The translations under genes were made by a program, and so were the position numbers. Below, in pieces: positions 9,377 to 19,145 of a DNA stretch of 64,000 bases. The stretch covers positions 50,721-114,720 of the forward strand of contig NZ_JAUCZC010000010.1 of NCBI RefSeq assembly GCF_030373265.1. Reading direction: 5' to 3'. Under the pieces are notes generated by a model. It was not told the DNA's origin. It saw nothing but the letters and a program-made list of their open reading frames with translations, and did not search any database. Source of the DNA: Blastomonas sp. GTDB taxonomy: Bacteria > Pseudomonadota > Alphaproteobacteria > Sphingomonadales > Sphingomonadaceae. Numbering within the stretch: the first letter of the stretch is position 1; every line of letters starts with the position of its first letter.

Positions 9377-9499
9377 CCCTCTCCCCTTGAGGGGAGAGGG
9401 AAGAGCCACGAAGTGGCGAAGGGAGAGGGGGATCGGACGTCCCGCCAACGTTGGGCGACTGCCCCTCTCCCAACCCTCTCCCCTGAAGGAGAGAGGGCT
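9377..9499. repeat. CCCTCTCCC-type palindromic repeat between mce and the hydratase gene
   Basis: A perfect 10-bp stem, CCCTCTCCCC (9377-9386) with TTGA loop and GGGGAGAGGG (9391-9400), is followed by a smaller CCAC/GTGG hairpin. Further CCCTCTCCC and GGAGAGAGGG blocks run to 9499. The same family recurs at 27962-28022, 28366-28425 and 28440-28485. It looks like a dispersed intergenic palindrome and may act as an attenuator inside the operon. Confidence 0.75.
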
Positions 9500-9520
9500 T
9501 TAAGGGAGAAGAATGCCGTC

Positions 9521-10303
9521 ATGACCTACGAAACCATAAAGCTCGAGATCGCCGACCAGATTGCCACCATCACGCTGAACGTGCCCGAGCGGCTGAATGC
9601 CTGTTCGCTGCCGATGGCGGGCGAGATCAACGATGCGCTCGATCACCTGGGTGATGCACGCGCGCTGGTCATCACCGGCGCGGGCAAGGGTTTCTGCTCG
9701 GGGGCGGATCTGACCGGCGGGCGTGACAGCTCGATTTCGGGCGGGCAGGGCAGCTACAAGGCGCTGACCCAGCACTACAATCCGATGCTGCTCAAGCTGC
9801 ACCGTCTGCACATCCCGACAATCAGCGCAGTCAATGGCCCTGCCGCAGGCGTCGGTTGCTCGATCGGCCTCGCGCCCGATTTCGTCGTGGCGAGCGAAAA
9901 GGCCTATTTCCTGCAGGCGTTCGTCAACATCGGTCTGGTGCCCGATGGCGGCGCGAGCTGGATGCTCACCCGGTTGATCGGCAAGGCGCGCGCGACCGAG
10001 ATGATGATGCTGGGCGAAAAGATCCCCGCCGCCAAGGCGCACGACTGGGGCATGGTCTACAAGGTGGTCGAGCACGACAGCCTGATCGACGAGGCGATGG
10101 CGCTGGCCGCGCGGCTGGCCGCGATGCCCACCGTGGCGCTCGGCATCATGCGCAAGAACCTGGTCGAAGCGCTCGAATGCGACTTCGCCACCGCGCTGAC
10201 CCGCGAGGCCGAAGGCCAGAAGATCGCCGGCGACACCAACGATGCGCGCGAAGGCGCAATCTCCTTCCTGCAGAAGCGCAAGCCGAACTTCACCGGCAGC
10301 TGA
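9521..10303 (+). CDS. enoyl-CoA hydratase/isomerase, PaaG-like
   Basis: This 260-aa crotonase-fold protein acts on an acyl-CoA. It has the oxyanion-hole segments [12 protein letters not shown] and [20 protein letters not shown]. At the position where classical hydratases carry the second catalytic Glu it has PDGG, which favours the PaaG (ring-epoxide isomerase) branch over a simple crotonase. The frame extends upstream to 9413, but that part is translated repeat. The ATG at 9521, with GGGAGAAG upstream, is the likely start. Its place between mce and the mutase suggests cotranscription; its substrate is not clear. Confidence 0.88.
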   Translation: MTYETIKLEIADQIATITLNVPERLNACSLPMAGEINDALDHLGDARALVITGAGKGFCSGADLTGGRDSSISGGQGSYKALTQHYNPMLLKLHRLHIPTISAVNGPAAGVGCSIGLAPDFVVASEKAYFLQAFVNIGLVPDGGASWMLTRLIGKARATEMMMLGEKIPAAKAHDWGMVYKVVEHDSLIDEAMALAARLAAMPTVALGIMRKNLVEALECDFATALTREAEGQKIAGDTNDAREGAISFLQKRKPNFTGS

Positions 10304-10325
10304 TCACACACACGGGACCGACAGC

Positions 10326-12464
10326 ATGACCGACACACCCAAAATCGCCGACTGGCAGGCTCTGGCCGAAAAGGAGGTCAAGGGACGCGATCTCACCTGG
10401 CAGACGCCCGAGGGGATCGCGGTCAAGCCGCTGTATACCGCGGACGATGTGTCGGTCGATCCCGGCCTTCCGGGCTTTGCGCCGTTCACCCGCGGGGTAC
10501 GCGCCAGCATGTATGCGGGCCGGCCGTGGACGATTCGCCAGTACGCGGGTTTCTCCACCGCCGAGGAATCGAACGCTTTCTATCGCCGCAACCTTGCAGC
10601 CGGGCAGAAGGGGCTTTCGGTCGCGTTCGATCTCGCCACCCACCGCGGTTATGACAGCGACCACCCGCGCGTCACCGGCGATGTCGGGAAGGCGGGCGTG
10701 GCGATCGACAGCGTCGAGGACATGAAGATCCTGTTCGACGGTATCCCGCTCGACAAGATGTCGGTCAGCATGACGATGAACGGCGCGGTGATCCCGATCC
10801 TCGCGTTCTTCATCGTCGCAGGCGAAGAGCAGGGGGTGGATCGCAAACTGCTCGACGGGACCATCCAGAACGACATCCTCAAGGAGTTCATGGTCCGCAA
10901 CACGTATATCTATCCGCCCGAGCCTTCGATGCGGATCATCTCGGACATCTTCGGCTATACCAGCCGCGAGATGCCCAAGTTCAACAGCATCTCGATCTCC
11001 GGCTATCACATGCAGGAAGCCGGCGCGACGCAGGTGCAGGAGCTCGCCTTCACCATCGCCGACGGCATGGAATATGTGAAATACGGTGTCGCCTCGGGCC
11101 TCGACATCGACAAGTTCGCCGGGCGCCTCTCGTTCTTCTTCGCCATCGGCATGAACTTCTTCATGGAAATCGCCAAATTGCGCGCCGCGCGCGTGCTGTG
11201 GCATCGGGTGATGACCCAGTTGGGCGCGCAGGACGAGCGCTCGAAGATGCTGCGCACCCACTGCCAGACCTCGGGCGTGTCGCTGACCGAGCAGGACCCG
11301 TACAACAACGTGATCCGCACCACGATCGAGGCAATGGCCGCGATGCTGGGCGGAACGCAGTCGCTGCACACCAATGCGCTTGATGAAGCGATCGCACTGC
11401 CCACCGATTTCTCCGCACGCATCGCCCGCAACACCCAGCTGGTGATCCAGGAAGAAACCGGGATGACCAACGTGGTCGATCCGCTGGGGGGCAGTTACTA
11501 TATCGAAAGCCTGACGCAGGAACTGGTCGACAAGGCGTGGGAGATCATCGAGCGTGTCGAAAGCGAAGGCGGCATGGCCAAGGCCGTGGCGGCGGGCTGG
11601 CCCAAGGCGATGATCGAGGAAGCCGCTGCCGGACGCCAGGCTCGGGTCGATCGCGCCGAGGATGTCGTGGTCGGCGTGAACAAGTATCGCCTGCCGACCG
11701 AGGACCATCTCGAGACGCTCAACGTCGACAACGCCAAGGTGCGCGAAGGCCAGGTGGCCCGGATCGCGTCGGTCAAGGCGTCGCGCGATGGCGCTGCCTG
11801 CCAGGCTGCGCTCGATGCTTTGCGCGAAGGCGCGAGGGGCGACGGCAATCTGCTCGCGCTCGCGGTCGATGCCGCGCGTGCGCGCGCGACATTGGGCGAG
11901 ATCAGCCAGGCGATGGAGGATGTGTTCGGGCGCTATGCGACCGTGCCGACCCCGGTGAAGGGCGTCTACAGCGCGCCGTATGTCGATGACGGCCGCTGGG
12001 CGCAGGTGGTCGAGGGCGTCAAGGCCGTCGAACGCCGTCTGGGCCGCAAGCCCAAGCTGCTCGTCGCCAAGATGGGCCAGGACGGCCATGATCGCGGCGC
12101 GAACGTGATCGCCTCGGCCTTTGGCGACCTCGGCTTCGAGATCGTCTCGGGGCCGCTGTTCCAGACACCCGAAGAGACCGTGGTGCTCGCGCTCGAGAGC
12201 GATGTCGATGTCGTCGGCGCTTCGTCGCTGGCCGCCGGGCACAAGACGTTGATCCCCGAGCTGATCGCGGGCCTCAAGGAAGCCGGGCGCAACGACATCA
12301 AGGTGATCGTCGGCGGCGTCATCCCGCCGCAGGATTACGACTTCCTCCGCGATGCCGGCGTCCAGGGCATCTACGGCCCCGGATCGAACGTCGTAGAATG
12401 CGCTGCGGACGTTCTGCGTCTGCTCGGCCACAACATGCCCCCAGTTCAGGAAGCTGCAGAATGA
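10326..12464 (+). CDS. scpA: methylmalonyl-CoA mutase
   Basis: This adenosylcobalamin enzyme isomerises (R)-methylmalonyl-CoA to succinyl-CoA, the last step of the module. The 712-aa length equals the single-chain bacterial catalytic form. The N-terminal barrel has [14 protein letters not shown] and [15 protein letters not shown]. The C-terminal cobalamin domain has the base-off/His-on motif DGHDRG (His588), [10 protein letters not shown] and VIVGGVIP. The frame is open to 10242, but the ATG at 10326 matches family N-termini. The stop overlaps the bioB start (ATGAATGA). No meaB-type mutase chaperone gene is visible in the window. Confidence 0.96.
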   Translation: MTDTPKIADWQALAEKEVKGRDLTWQTPEGIAVKPLYTADDVSVDPGLPGFAPFTRGVRASMYAGRPWTIRQYAGFSTAEESNAFYRRNLAAGQKGLSVAFDLATHRGYDSDHPRVTGDVGKAGVAIDSVEDMKILFDGIPLDKMSVSMTMNGAVIPILAFFIVAGEEQGVDRKLLDGTIQNDILKEFMVRNTYIYPPEPSMRIISDIFGYTSREMPKFNSISISGYHMQEAGATQVQELAFTIADGMEYVKYGVASGLDIDKFAGRLSFFFAIGMNFFMEIAKLRAARVLWHRVMTQLGAQDERSKMLRTHCQTSGVSLTEQDPYNNVIRTTIEAMAAMLGGTQSLHTNALDEAIALPTDFSARIARNTQLVIQEETGMTNVVDPLGGSYYIESLTQELVDKAWEIIERVESEGGMAKAVAAGWPKAMIEEAAAGRQARVDRAEDVVVGVNKYRLPTEDHLETLNVDNAKVREGQVARIASVKASRDGAACQAALDALREGARGDGNLLALAVDAARARATLGEISQAMEDVFGRYATVPTPVKGVYSAPYVDDGRWAQVVEGVKAVERRLGRKPKLLVAKMGQDGHDRGANVIASAFGDLGFEIVSGPLFQTPEETVVLALESDVDVVGASSLAAGHKTLIPELIAGLKEAGRNDIKVIVGGVIPPQDYDFLRDAGVQGIYGPGSNVVECAADVLRLLGHNMPPVQEAAE

Positions 12465-13564
12465 ATGATCTTACTACCCGGTCCCCTGCGCAGGCAGGGG
12501 CCCATCGCCTGGTCTCTCCAAATCATGCTGCGCCAGCCGGACGCTCAGGAGATGGGCCCATGCCTGCGCAGGGAACCGCAAGGACAGACTGGAGCCGCGA
12601 TGAAATCACTGCGCTGTTCGATCTGCCGTTCAACGACCTGATGTTCGAGGCGCAGACCATCCACCGCACCAATTTCCCGCGCAACGAAGTCCAGCTCTCG
12701 ACCTTGCTGTCGATCAAAACCGGCGGTTGCCCCGAGGATTGCGGCTATTGCAGCCAATCGACTGCGGCCGAAAGCGGGGTCAAGGCGACCAAGCTGCTCG
12801 ACGTGCAGGCGGTGCTGCAGGCCGCGGCACAGGCCAAGGACCACGGCTCGGGCCGGTTCTGCATGGGCGCGGCGTGGCGCAACCCCAAGGATCGCGACAT
12901 CCCCAAGCTCGCCGCGATGGTCAAGGGCGTGCGCGAGATGGGCATGGAAACCTGCATGACGCTGGGCATGCTCACCGCGAGCCAGGCCAAGCAGCTCGCC
13001 GATGCTGGGCTCGATTACTACAACCACAACATCGACACCGCGCCCGAGAACTACGCCAACGTCATCACCACCCGCACCTTCGAGGACCGGATGGAGACAT
13101 TGGACAACGTGCGTTCGGCAGGCATCAACGTGTGCTGCGGCGGCATCGTTGGCATGGGCGAGACGCGCTCCGACCGCATCGGCTTCATCCACGCGCTTGC
13201 CACCATGCCGCACCCGGAAAGCGTGCCGATCAACGCGCTCGTCCCGGTCAAGGGCACGGTGCTGGGCGACATGCTCGCCGACACGCCGCTCGCCAAGATC
13301 GACGAGATCGAGTTCGTTCGCACGGTGGCGGTCGCGCGCATCACCATGCCGCGCTCGATGGTACGGCTGAGCGCGGGCCGCGAGAGTATGTCCGAAAGCT
13401 GCCAGGCTCTGTGCTTCATGGCGGGCGCGAACAGCATCTTCACCGGCGACAAGCTGCTCACCGCGCCCAATGCCGGCGACGACAAGGATGGCGCGCTGCT
13501 GAGCAAACTCGGCATGAAGGCGATGGCCGCACAGCCGCATGGGCATCTCGAGGCAGCGGAGTGA
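12461..13564 (+). CDS. bioB: biotin synthase
   Basis: This radical SAM enzyme inserts sulfur into dethiobiotin, giving the biotin that propionyl-CoA carboxylase needs, which explains its place here. The cluster-binding CPEDCGYC supplies Cys90, Cys94 and Cys97. From the coupled ATG at 12461 the protein is 367 aa, longer than most BioB. The surplus sits between MNDLTT and RTDWSRDE, where a 96-bp palindromic element (12481-12576) is read through in frame. A second possible start, ATG at 12560, lies inside that element with AGGAG at 12547-12551 and would give about 334 aa. Confidence 0.95.
   Translation: MNDLTTRSPAQAGAHRLVSPNHAAPAGRSGDGPMPAQGTARTDWSRDEITALFDLPFNDLMFEAQTIHRTNFPRNEVQLSTLLSIKTGGCPEDCGYCSQSTAAESGVKATKLLDVQAVLQAAAQAKDHGSGRFCMGAAWRNPKDRDIPKLAAMVKGVREMGMETCMTLGMLTASQAKQLADAGLDYYNHNIDTAPENYANVITTRTFEDRMETLDNVRSAGINVCCGGIVGMGETRSDRIGFIHALATMPHPESVPINALVPVKGTVLGDMLADTPLAKIDEIEFVRTVAVARITMPRSMVRLSAGRESMSESCQALCFMAGANSIFTGDKLLTAPNAGDDKDGALLSKLGMKAMAAQPHGHLEAAE
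12481..12576. repeat. 96-bp palindromic element inserted in frame in bioB
   Basis: Arms at 12481-12506 and 12551-12576 are inverted repeats matching at 24 of 26 positions, each containing CCCTGCGCAGGCA and GGGCCCATC. They enclose a 44-base centre. Total length is 96 bases, exactly 32 codons, so the bioB frame is kept. The position is the poorly conserved N-terminus, ahead of the conserved TDWSRDEI segment. It behaves like a protein-tolerated palindromic element, similar in principle to the Rickettsia palindromic elements. Confidence 0.8.
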
Positions 13565-14427
13565 GCTTGCGCTTGCTGTTCCTGCTCTTGCTGTCGTTTG
13601 TCGGCGTGACGACCGCCCATGCGCAGCCTGTGCCGATCACCATCGGCGAGACGCACACGCTGGCGTCGAACCCGTTGGCGCAGGAGCGGGTGGTCAACGT
13701 CTATCTGCCTGCCGATTACGCGACATCGGGCAAGACCTACCCGGTGCTCTATCTCATCGATGGCGGGCTGGACCAGGACTTTTTGCATATCGCGGGCACG
13801 TCTGCGCTCGGCGCGTTGTGGGCGCGGTCGCAGGATGTGATCGTGGTCGGCGTTGCCACGAAGGACCGCAGGCGCGAACTGACAGGGCCGACCAGCGACC
13901 CCGCGCTGCTCAAGGAGTTTCCGACCGCGGGAGGCTCGGCAGCTTTTCGCGCCTTTATCCGTGATGAAGTCATGCCGATGGTCGCCAAGAGCTATCGCAT
14001 CTCGGGGCAAACCGGCGTGATCGGGGAATCGCTCGCCGGGCTGTTCATCGTCGAGACCTATCTCACCGAGCCCGACCTGTTCGATCACTATGCTGCGATC
14101 AGCCCGAGCCTGTGGTGGGACGACGAGCGGCTGGCCAAGGCTTCGGGCGCTCTGCTCGCCAAACCTTCTGCCAAGCCGCACCGGCTGTACCTCACGATCG
14201 CCAACGAAGGCCGCGAGATGCAGACCGGGGTCGACCGGCTGACCGCGGCACTGGCCGCCCGCAAGCGTGCGGATCAGACCTGGTGCTATGCGCCACGCCC
14301 CGATCTGACCCACGCGACGATTTATCACACCGTCTCATCCGAGGCGCTCCAGTTCCTCTTCCCAACTTCGGTCGAGCAAGACCCAAAAAGTGGATTTGAC
14401 CTATCATGCCAATCACCAAAATCCTGA
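13561..14427 (+). CDS. secreted esterase (esterase D/PF00756-type alpha/beta hydrolase)
   Basis: The 288-aa product starts at a GTG that overlaps the bioB stop by 4 bases. Residues 1-22 form a signal peptide (leucine-rich core, then AHA). The nucleophile motif GESLAG places Ser157, and LYLIDGG earlier in the protein fits the putative esterase family (Fes/enterochelin-esterase-like). It overlaps the start of pccA by 22 bases. A periplasmic esterase in this pathway is unusual; it may release a short-chain acid or be cargo of the operon. Confidence 0.82.
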   Translation: MSLRLLFLLLLSFVGVTTAHAQPVPITIGETHTLASNPLAQERVVNVYLPADYATSGKTYPVLYLIDGGLDQDFLHIAGTSALGALWARSQDVIVVGVATKDRRRELTGPTSDPALLKEFPTAGGSAAFRAFIRDEVMPMVAKSYRISGQTGVIGESLAGLFIVETYLTEPDLFDHYAAISPSLWWDDERLAKASGALLAKPSAKPHRLYLTIANEGREMQTGVDRLTAALAARKRADQTWCYAPRPDLTHATIYHTVSSEALQFLFPTSVEQDPKSGFDLSCQSPKS

Positions 14428-16403
14428 TTGCCAACCGCGGCGAGATCGCCTGCCGCGTCATCCGCACCGCCCGCAAGATGGGTATCAAGACGGTGGCCGT
14501 CTATTCGGATGCCGACGCGCGCAGCCCGCATGTCGAGATGGCGGATGAAGCGGTGCACATCGGCCCGTCGCCCGCCGCGCAGTCCTATCTGCTTGCCGAC
14601 AAGATCATCGAGGTGTGCAAGGCCACCGGCGCGGATGCGGTACACCCCGGCTATGGTTTTCTCTCGGAGCGCACCAGCTTTGCCGAGGCGCTGAAGGCAG
14701 CGGGCATCACCTTTATCGGCCCACCTCCCGGCGCGATCGCCGCGATGGGCGACAAGATCGAGTCCAAGAAACTGGCCTTGGAAGCGGGCGTTAACGTCGT
14801 GCCGGGCTTTGTCGGCGAGATCGACGATACCGAGCATGCCGTGCGGATTGCGGGCGAGATCGGCTATCCGGTGATGATGAAGGCGTCAGCCGGCGGTGGC
14901 GGCAAGGGCATGCGGCTGGCCTATACCGAGCAGGACGTGCGCGAGGGCTTCGAGGCGACCAAGCGCGAAGGCCTTGCCAGCTTTGGCGACGACCGCGTGT
15001 TCATCGAGAAGTTCATCCTCCAGCCGCGCCACATCGAAATCCAGGTGCTCGGCGACCAGCATGGCAACATCGTCTATCTCGGCGAACGCGAATGCTCGAT
15101 CCAGCGCCGCCACCAGAAGGTGGTCGAAGAAGCGCCATCGCCGTTCGTCACCCCCGAAATGCGCAAGAAGATGGGCGAGCAGGCGGTCGCGCTGGCGCGG
15201 GCCGTCGGCTATTACAGCGCAGGCACGGTCGAGCTGATCGTCTCGGGCGCCGACACCACCGGCGAGGGCTTCTACTTCCTCGAGATGAACACCCGGCTTC
15301 AGGTCGAACACCCCGTGACCGAACTGGTCACCGGGCTGGACCTTGTCGAGCAGATGATCCGCGTCGCCAATGGCGAGCCGCTCGGCTTCACCCAGGACGA
15401 CGTCAAGCTGACCGGCTGGGCAGTCGAGAACCGCGTCTATGCCGAAGACCCCTATCGCGGTTTCCTGCCGTCGATCGGCCGTCTGGTGCGCTACAACCCG
15501 CCCAAGCAGAAGAAGGGCGTGCGCGTCGATGACGGCGTCGAAGAGGGCGGCGAGGTCTCGATCCATTACGATCCGATGATCGCCAAGCTGATCACCTATG
15601 GCGATACGCGCATCGAGGCGATCGACCGGCAGATCCTGGCGATCGACCGGTTCGAGCTCGAAGGCCCCGGACATAATCTCGATTTCGTCTCGGCGCTGAT
15701 GCAGCACCCCCGCTTCCGCTCGGGCAACATCACCACCGGCTTCATCGCCGAGGAATATCCCGACGGTTTCCACGGCGCTCCGGCGTCGCCCGAGCTGCTC
15801 CAGCGGCTCGCAGCGATCGCGGCGTTCATCGCGACAGCAGAGGCCGATCGCAGCTTGCGGGTCAGCGGGCAGCTCGGCAACCGCTTGACCCCACCATCCG
15901 AATGGCGTGTGCGGCATGGGGATGTCGCGATGGAGGTCTCGGTCAGCGAAGACGCGATCGTGGTCGATGGCGAGGTCGTCGACATGGCCATGGGCTATAC
16001 CCCCGGTGACCGCATGGCGATCGCGGACTTCGGCGACGAGGACGTATCCGACGAGCTTGCGGTCAAGGTCCAGCGCACCCGCACCGGCTTTGCGCTCACC
16101 GCGCGCGGCGCCACGCATCGGTTCGAGGTGTTGCCCGCGCATGTTGCGCAGCATGCCCGCCACATGATCGAGAAGGTGCCGCCCGATCTGTCGCGCTTCC
16201 TGCTCTGCCCGATGCCCGGCCTTCTGGTGAAGCTGCACGTCGCCGAGGGCGACAAGGTGCAGCCGGGCCAGCCGCTGGCGATCGTCGAAGCGATGAAGAT
16301 GGAGAACATCCTGCGCGCTGAAAAGGCCGCCACGGTCAAGACGATCAGCGCTGCCGAAGGGGATAGCCTTGCCGTCGATGCGGTGATACTCGAACTCGAA
16401 TAG
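14406..16403 (+). CDS. pccA: propionyl-CoA carboxylase, alpha (biotin-containing) subunit
   Basis: This 665-aa subunit carboxylates its own biotin with ATP and bicarbonate, then hands the carboxyl to PccB. Domains in order: biotin carboxylase (about residues 1-450, with [12 protein letters not shown], the ATP loop KASAGGGGKGMR and EMNTRLQVEHPVTE), a PCC linker region, and a C-terminal biotinyl domain with EAMKMENI (biotinylated Lys631). Full length and intact. Unlike many clusters, it is separated from pccB by the mutase, epimerase and bioB genes. The start lies inside the end of the esterase gene. Confidence 0.95.
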   Translation: MPITKILIANRGEIACRVIRTARKMGIKTVAVYSDADARSPHVEMADEAVHIGPSPAAQSYLLADKIIEVCKATGADAVHPGYGFLSERTSFAEALKAAGITFIGPPPGAIAAMGDKIESKKLALEAGVNVVPGFVGEIDDTEHAVRIAGEIGYPVMMKASAGGGGKGMRLAYTEQDVREGFEATKREGLASFGDDRVFIEKFILQPRHIEIQVLGDQHGNIVYLGERECSIQRRHQKVVEEAPSPFVTPEMRKKMGEQAVALARAVGYYSAGTVELIVSGADTTGEGFYFLEMNTRLQVEHPVTELVTGLDLVEQMIRVANGEPLGFTQDDVKLTGWAVENRVYAEDPYRGFLPSIGRLVRYNPPKQKKGVRVDDGVEEGGEVSIHYDPMIAKLITYGDTRIEAIDRQILAIDRFELEGPGHNLDFVSALMQHPRFRSGNITTGFIAEEYPDGFHGAPASPELLQRLAAIAAFIATAEADRSLRVSGQLGNRLTPPSEWRVRHGDVAMEVSVSEDAIVVDGEVVDMAMGYTPGDRMAIADFGDEDVSDELAVKVQRTRTGFALTARGATHRFEVLPAHVAQHARHMIEKVPPDLSRFLLCPMPGLLVKLHVAEGDKVQPGQPLAIVEAMKMENILRAEKAATVKTISAAEGDSLAVDAVILELE

Positions 16404-16426
16404 GGACGTATTTGGGGAGATGCTGG

Positions 16427-18034
16427 ATGGCCGCAACGGTCGCAGCAAACGGGGACACCATCACGCCGAGCAAGTCGGATATTCGGCTGGTCATCGGCGC
16501 ATCATCGCTTGGCACCATTTTCGAATGGTACGACTTTTTTATCTACGGCACGCTCGCCGCGATCATCGGGCGGACGTTCTTTCCCAGCGGCAATGTCACG
16601 CTCGAGACGCTGCTGGTCTGGGCGGGCTTTGCCGTGGGATTCGGCTTTCGGCCCTTGGGCGCGATCCTGTTCGGCTTTCTGGGTGATCGGCTGGGGCGCA
16701 AGTACACGTTCCTGGTGACGGTGACGCTGATGGGCGTCGCCACCGCGGGTGTCGGCCTGATCCCGTCGGCGGACACCATCGGCATTGCCGCGCCGATCAT
16801 CATCATCCTGTTGCGCATCCTGCAGGGGCTGGCGCTGGGTGGCGAATATGGCGGCGCTGCAATCTATGTGTCCGAACACGCCCCACCCGAAAAGCGCGGA
16901 TTCTATACCAGCTTCATCCAGGCGAGCGTCGTCGGCGGCTTCGTGCTCAGCCTTGTCGTCGTGCTCGGCTGCAAGGCGATCATGAGCGATGCGGTGTGGA
17001 ACGAGTGGGGCTGGCGCGTGCCGTTCCTGCTGTCGCTGCTGCTGCTCGCGGTGTCGCTGTGGATGCGGCTCAAGCTGTCCGAAAGCCCGGTGTTCAAGGC
17101 GATGAAGGCTGATGGCGAACTCGCCGGCAATCCGTTCGTCGAAAGCTTCACCTATCCCGGCAACAAGAAGCGCCTGTTCGTGGCGCTGTTCGGGATCGCT
17201 GCGGGGCTTACCGTGATCTGGTACACCGCGATGTTCTCGGCGCTGTCGTTCCTGAAGGGACCGATGCGGGTCGACGATACTGCGGCCGAGATCATCGTCG
17301 GCGCCTCGGCGTGCATCTCTATGATGTTCTACATTTATTTCGGATCGCTTTCTGACAAGCTTGGCCGCAAGAAGCCGATCGTGTGGGGCTATGCGCTGAC
17401 GCTGGTATTGGTGTTCCCCTTGTTCTGGCTGATCGGGAGCGTCGCCAACCCGGCGCTCAACGCCGCGATGGAGCGCGCGCCGGTGGTGATCTCCGGACCC
17501 AATTGCGACTATTCGCCCTTCGCCAAGGAACAGACAGGCGACTGCGGCAAGTTGCTTGCGCAATTCACCGCCAAGGGCGTGGGCTACACGCTGAGCGAGG
17601 GGCCTCGCGTCGCGGTCAAGATCGGCGATACCGTGGTTTCCGATATCAGCAGCGAGGGCGTCGATGCCGCGCTGCTGGCCGCCGGGTACGACTTCACGCC
17701 GCGCGTCCCGCCGATGGCGAGCATAGCGGTGATCGTCGCAGCGCTGGCAGGGCTCGGGGCCCTGTCCGCCGCGACCTATGGTCCGGTCGCCGCGCTGCTT
17801 TCGGAGATGTTCCCGCCGCGTATCCGCTACAGTTCGATGTCGATCCCCTATCATTTCGGCACCGGTTATTTCGGCGGTTTCCTGCCGTTCATCGCCAGCT
17901 TCATCATCGCCAAGACCGGCAATCCCTATTCCGGATTGTGGTACACCTGGGGCGTGGTGCTCATGGCATTCGTGGTCAGCATGGTCTGGCTGCAGGAAAC
18001 CCATAAGCCCGGAGTGGAGCCGGAGCATCCCTGA
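16427..18034 (+). CDS. MFS transporter, metabolite:H+ symporter family
   Basis: The 535-aa protein has about 12 hydrophobic segments. The early GTIFEWYDFFIYGTLA and the loop GDRLGRKYTF are typical of the MHS branch (ProP, KgtP and ShiA type). A non-membrane insert of roughly 100 residues sits between segments 10 and 11 (about 345-445). The ATG at 16427 has GGGGAGA 7 bases upstream; an in-frame TTG at 16412 is less likely. It directly follows pccA, so uptake of a substrate that feeds propionyl-CoA, such as propionate or a branched acid, is a reasonable guess only. Confidence 0.85.
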   Translation: MAATVAANGDTITPSKSDIRLVIGASSLGTIFEWYDFFIYGTLAAIIGRTFFPSGNVTLETLLVWAGFAVGFGFRPLGAILFGFLGDRLGRKYTFLVTVTLMGVATAGVGLIPSADTIGIAAPIIIILLRILQGLALGGEYGGAAIYVSEHAPPEKRGFYTSFIQASVVGGFVLSLVVVLGCKAIMSDAVWNEWGWRVPFLLSLLLLAVSLWMRLKLSESPVFKAMKADGELAGNPFVESFTYPGNKKRLFVALFGIAAGLTVIWYTAMFSALSFLKGPMRVDDTAAEIIVGASACISMMFYIYFGSLSDKLGRKKPIVWGYALTLVLVFPLFWLIGSVANPALNAAMERAPVVISGPNCDYSPFAKEQTGDCGKLLAQFTAKGVGYTLSEGPRVAVKIGDTVVSDISSEGVDAALLAAGYDFTPRVPPMASIAVIVAALAGLGALSAATYGPVAALLSEMFPPRIRYSSMSIPYHFGTGYFGGFLPFIASFIIAKTGNPYSGLWYTWGVVLMAFVVSMVWLQETHKPGVEPEHP

Positions 18035-18056
18035 CCCATCGCACATTAACGCGAAC

Positions 18057-19082
18057 ATGCGGCTTGTACTCGATGGCGCCGCGCTGGTTGCAAACTGGCG
18101 GGCGCTGGACAGGCTGAGCGGGAACGCCTCGGCAGGCGCTGCGGTGAAGGCTGATGGCTATGGCCTGGGCGCGGCGGATGTCGTGACCCGGCTGTCCGCG
18201 GCAGGCTGTCGGGACTTTTTCGTGGCGCACTGGGCCGAAGCGAAAGCGCTGGCCGGGCTTGTCGACCCTGCGCGTATCGCAGTGCTGCATGGAATCGCGC
18301 CGGGCGAGGAAGCACTGGCGCTAGCGGTCGGCGCGGTTCCGGTGCTCAACAGCGCCGATCAGATCGCGCGCTGGCGCAGCGTCGGGGGCGGCACCTGCCA
18401 TGTGATGATCGATAGCGGGATGGGCCGGCTCGGGATCGACTGGCGCGACGATGTCGCGGGATTGTGCGCGGGCCTCGATATCGATCTGTGCATGAGCCAT
18501 CTGGCATCGGCTGACGAGGACAGCGCGCAGAACGAAACGCAGCGGCAGCGGTTCGATCAGGTCCGCAGCGGAGTGAACGCGCGCCGCTACAGCCTCGCCA
18601 ACAGCGCCGGGATCGGACTCGGCCGCGACTATCACCTTGATTGCACCCGGCCTGGCCTGGCGCTTTATGGCGGCGTGCCCTGTGCGGCGCTGGCCGATGT
18701 CATTCGACCCGTCATGCGGATCGAGACGCGGGTGTTGCAGGTTCGGCAGATGCAGGCGGGCGATAGCATCGGATACGGCGCAACCTTCACCGCGCCTGCC
18801 GCGATGCGCACCGCCACGCTGGCGCTGGGCTATGCCGATGGGTTCAAGCGCGCGCTGTCCGGCATCGGTGGGTTTACCCACAACGGTACGCGGTTGCCGC
18901 TGCTGGGGCGTGTCTCGATGGATCTCACCTGCATCGACATCAGCGCCGCGCCGACCTTGCGCGAAGGCGACTGGATCGCTGCCGAACTCGATCTTCGCCA
19001 AGTGGAAGCCGCGACCGGGATCAGCCAGTATGAATGGCTGACCCAGATCGGACGGCGGTTTGACCGCGTGTGGGTGGACTGA
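18057..19082 (+). CDS. alr: alanine racemase
   Basis: This PLP enzyme makes D-alanine for peptidoglycan. The PLP lysine is in AVKADGYGLG (Lys31) and the second catalytic base in SIGYGATF (Tyr240). RVSMDLTCID is the usual C-terminal signature. At 341 aa it is slightly shorter than average. The frame is open well upstream inside the MFS gene, but the family N-terminus begins at the ATG at 18057, 22 bases after the MFS stop. It has no clear link to propionate use and may simply be cotranscribed. Confidence 0.93.
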   Translation: MRLVLDGAALVANWRALDRLSGNASAGAAVKADGYGLGAADVVTRLSAAGCRDFFVAHWAEAKALAGLVDPARIAVLHGIAPGEEALALAVGAVPVLNSADQIARWRSVGGGTCHVMIDSGMGRLGIDWRDDVAGLCAGLDIDLCMSHLASADEDSAQNETQRQRFDQVRSGVNARRYSLANSAGIGLGRDYHLDCTRPGLALYGGVPCAALADVIRPVMRIETRVLQVRQMQAGDSIGYGATFTAPAAMRTATLALGYADGFKRALSGIGGFTHNGTRLPLLGRVSMDLTCIDISAAPTLREGDWIAAELDLRQVEAATGISQYEWLTQIGRRFDRVWVD

Positions 19083-19098
19083 GCCGCCTGAATACTTT

Positions 19099-19130
19099 GT
19101 CGTCACCCCCGCTTTCGCGGGAATGACGAC
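19099..19130. terminator. palindrome between convergent alr and thiolase genes
   Basis: GTCGTCA (19099-19105) pairs with TGACGAC (19124-19130), and CCCGC/GCGGG forms an inner stem. This is the widespread proteobacterial repeat of the form CGTCA..CCCGC..GCGGG..TGACG. It lies between two convergent stops and could stop transcription both ways, though there is no strong T-tract. Only one copy is seen here. Confidence 0.6.
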
Positions 19131-19145
19131 GGTTTCAGAACTGGC

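Noticed and set aside
9377..9499. CRISPR-like array
   Set aside because: Repeats are palindromic blocks of unequal length without regular spacers.
10290..12431. 713-codon minus-strand frame opposite methylmalonyl-CoA mutase
   Set aside because: High-GC shadow frame; the mutase on the plus strand carries all the family motifs.
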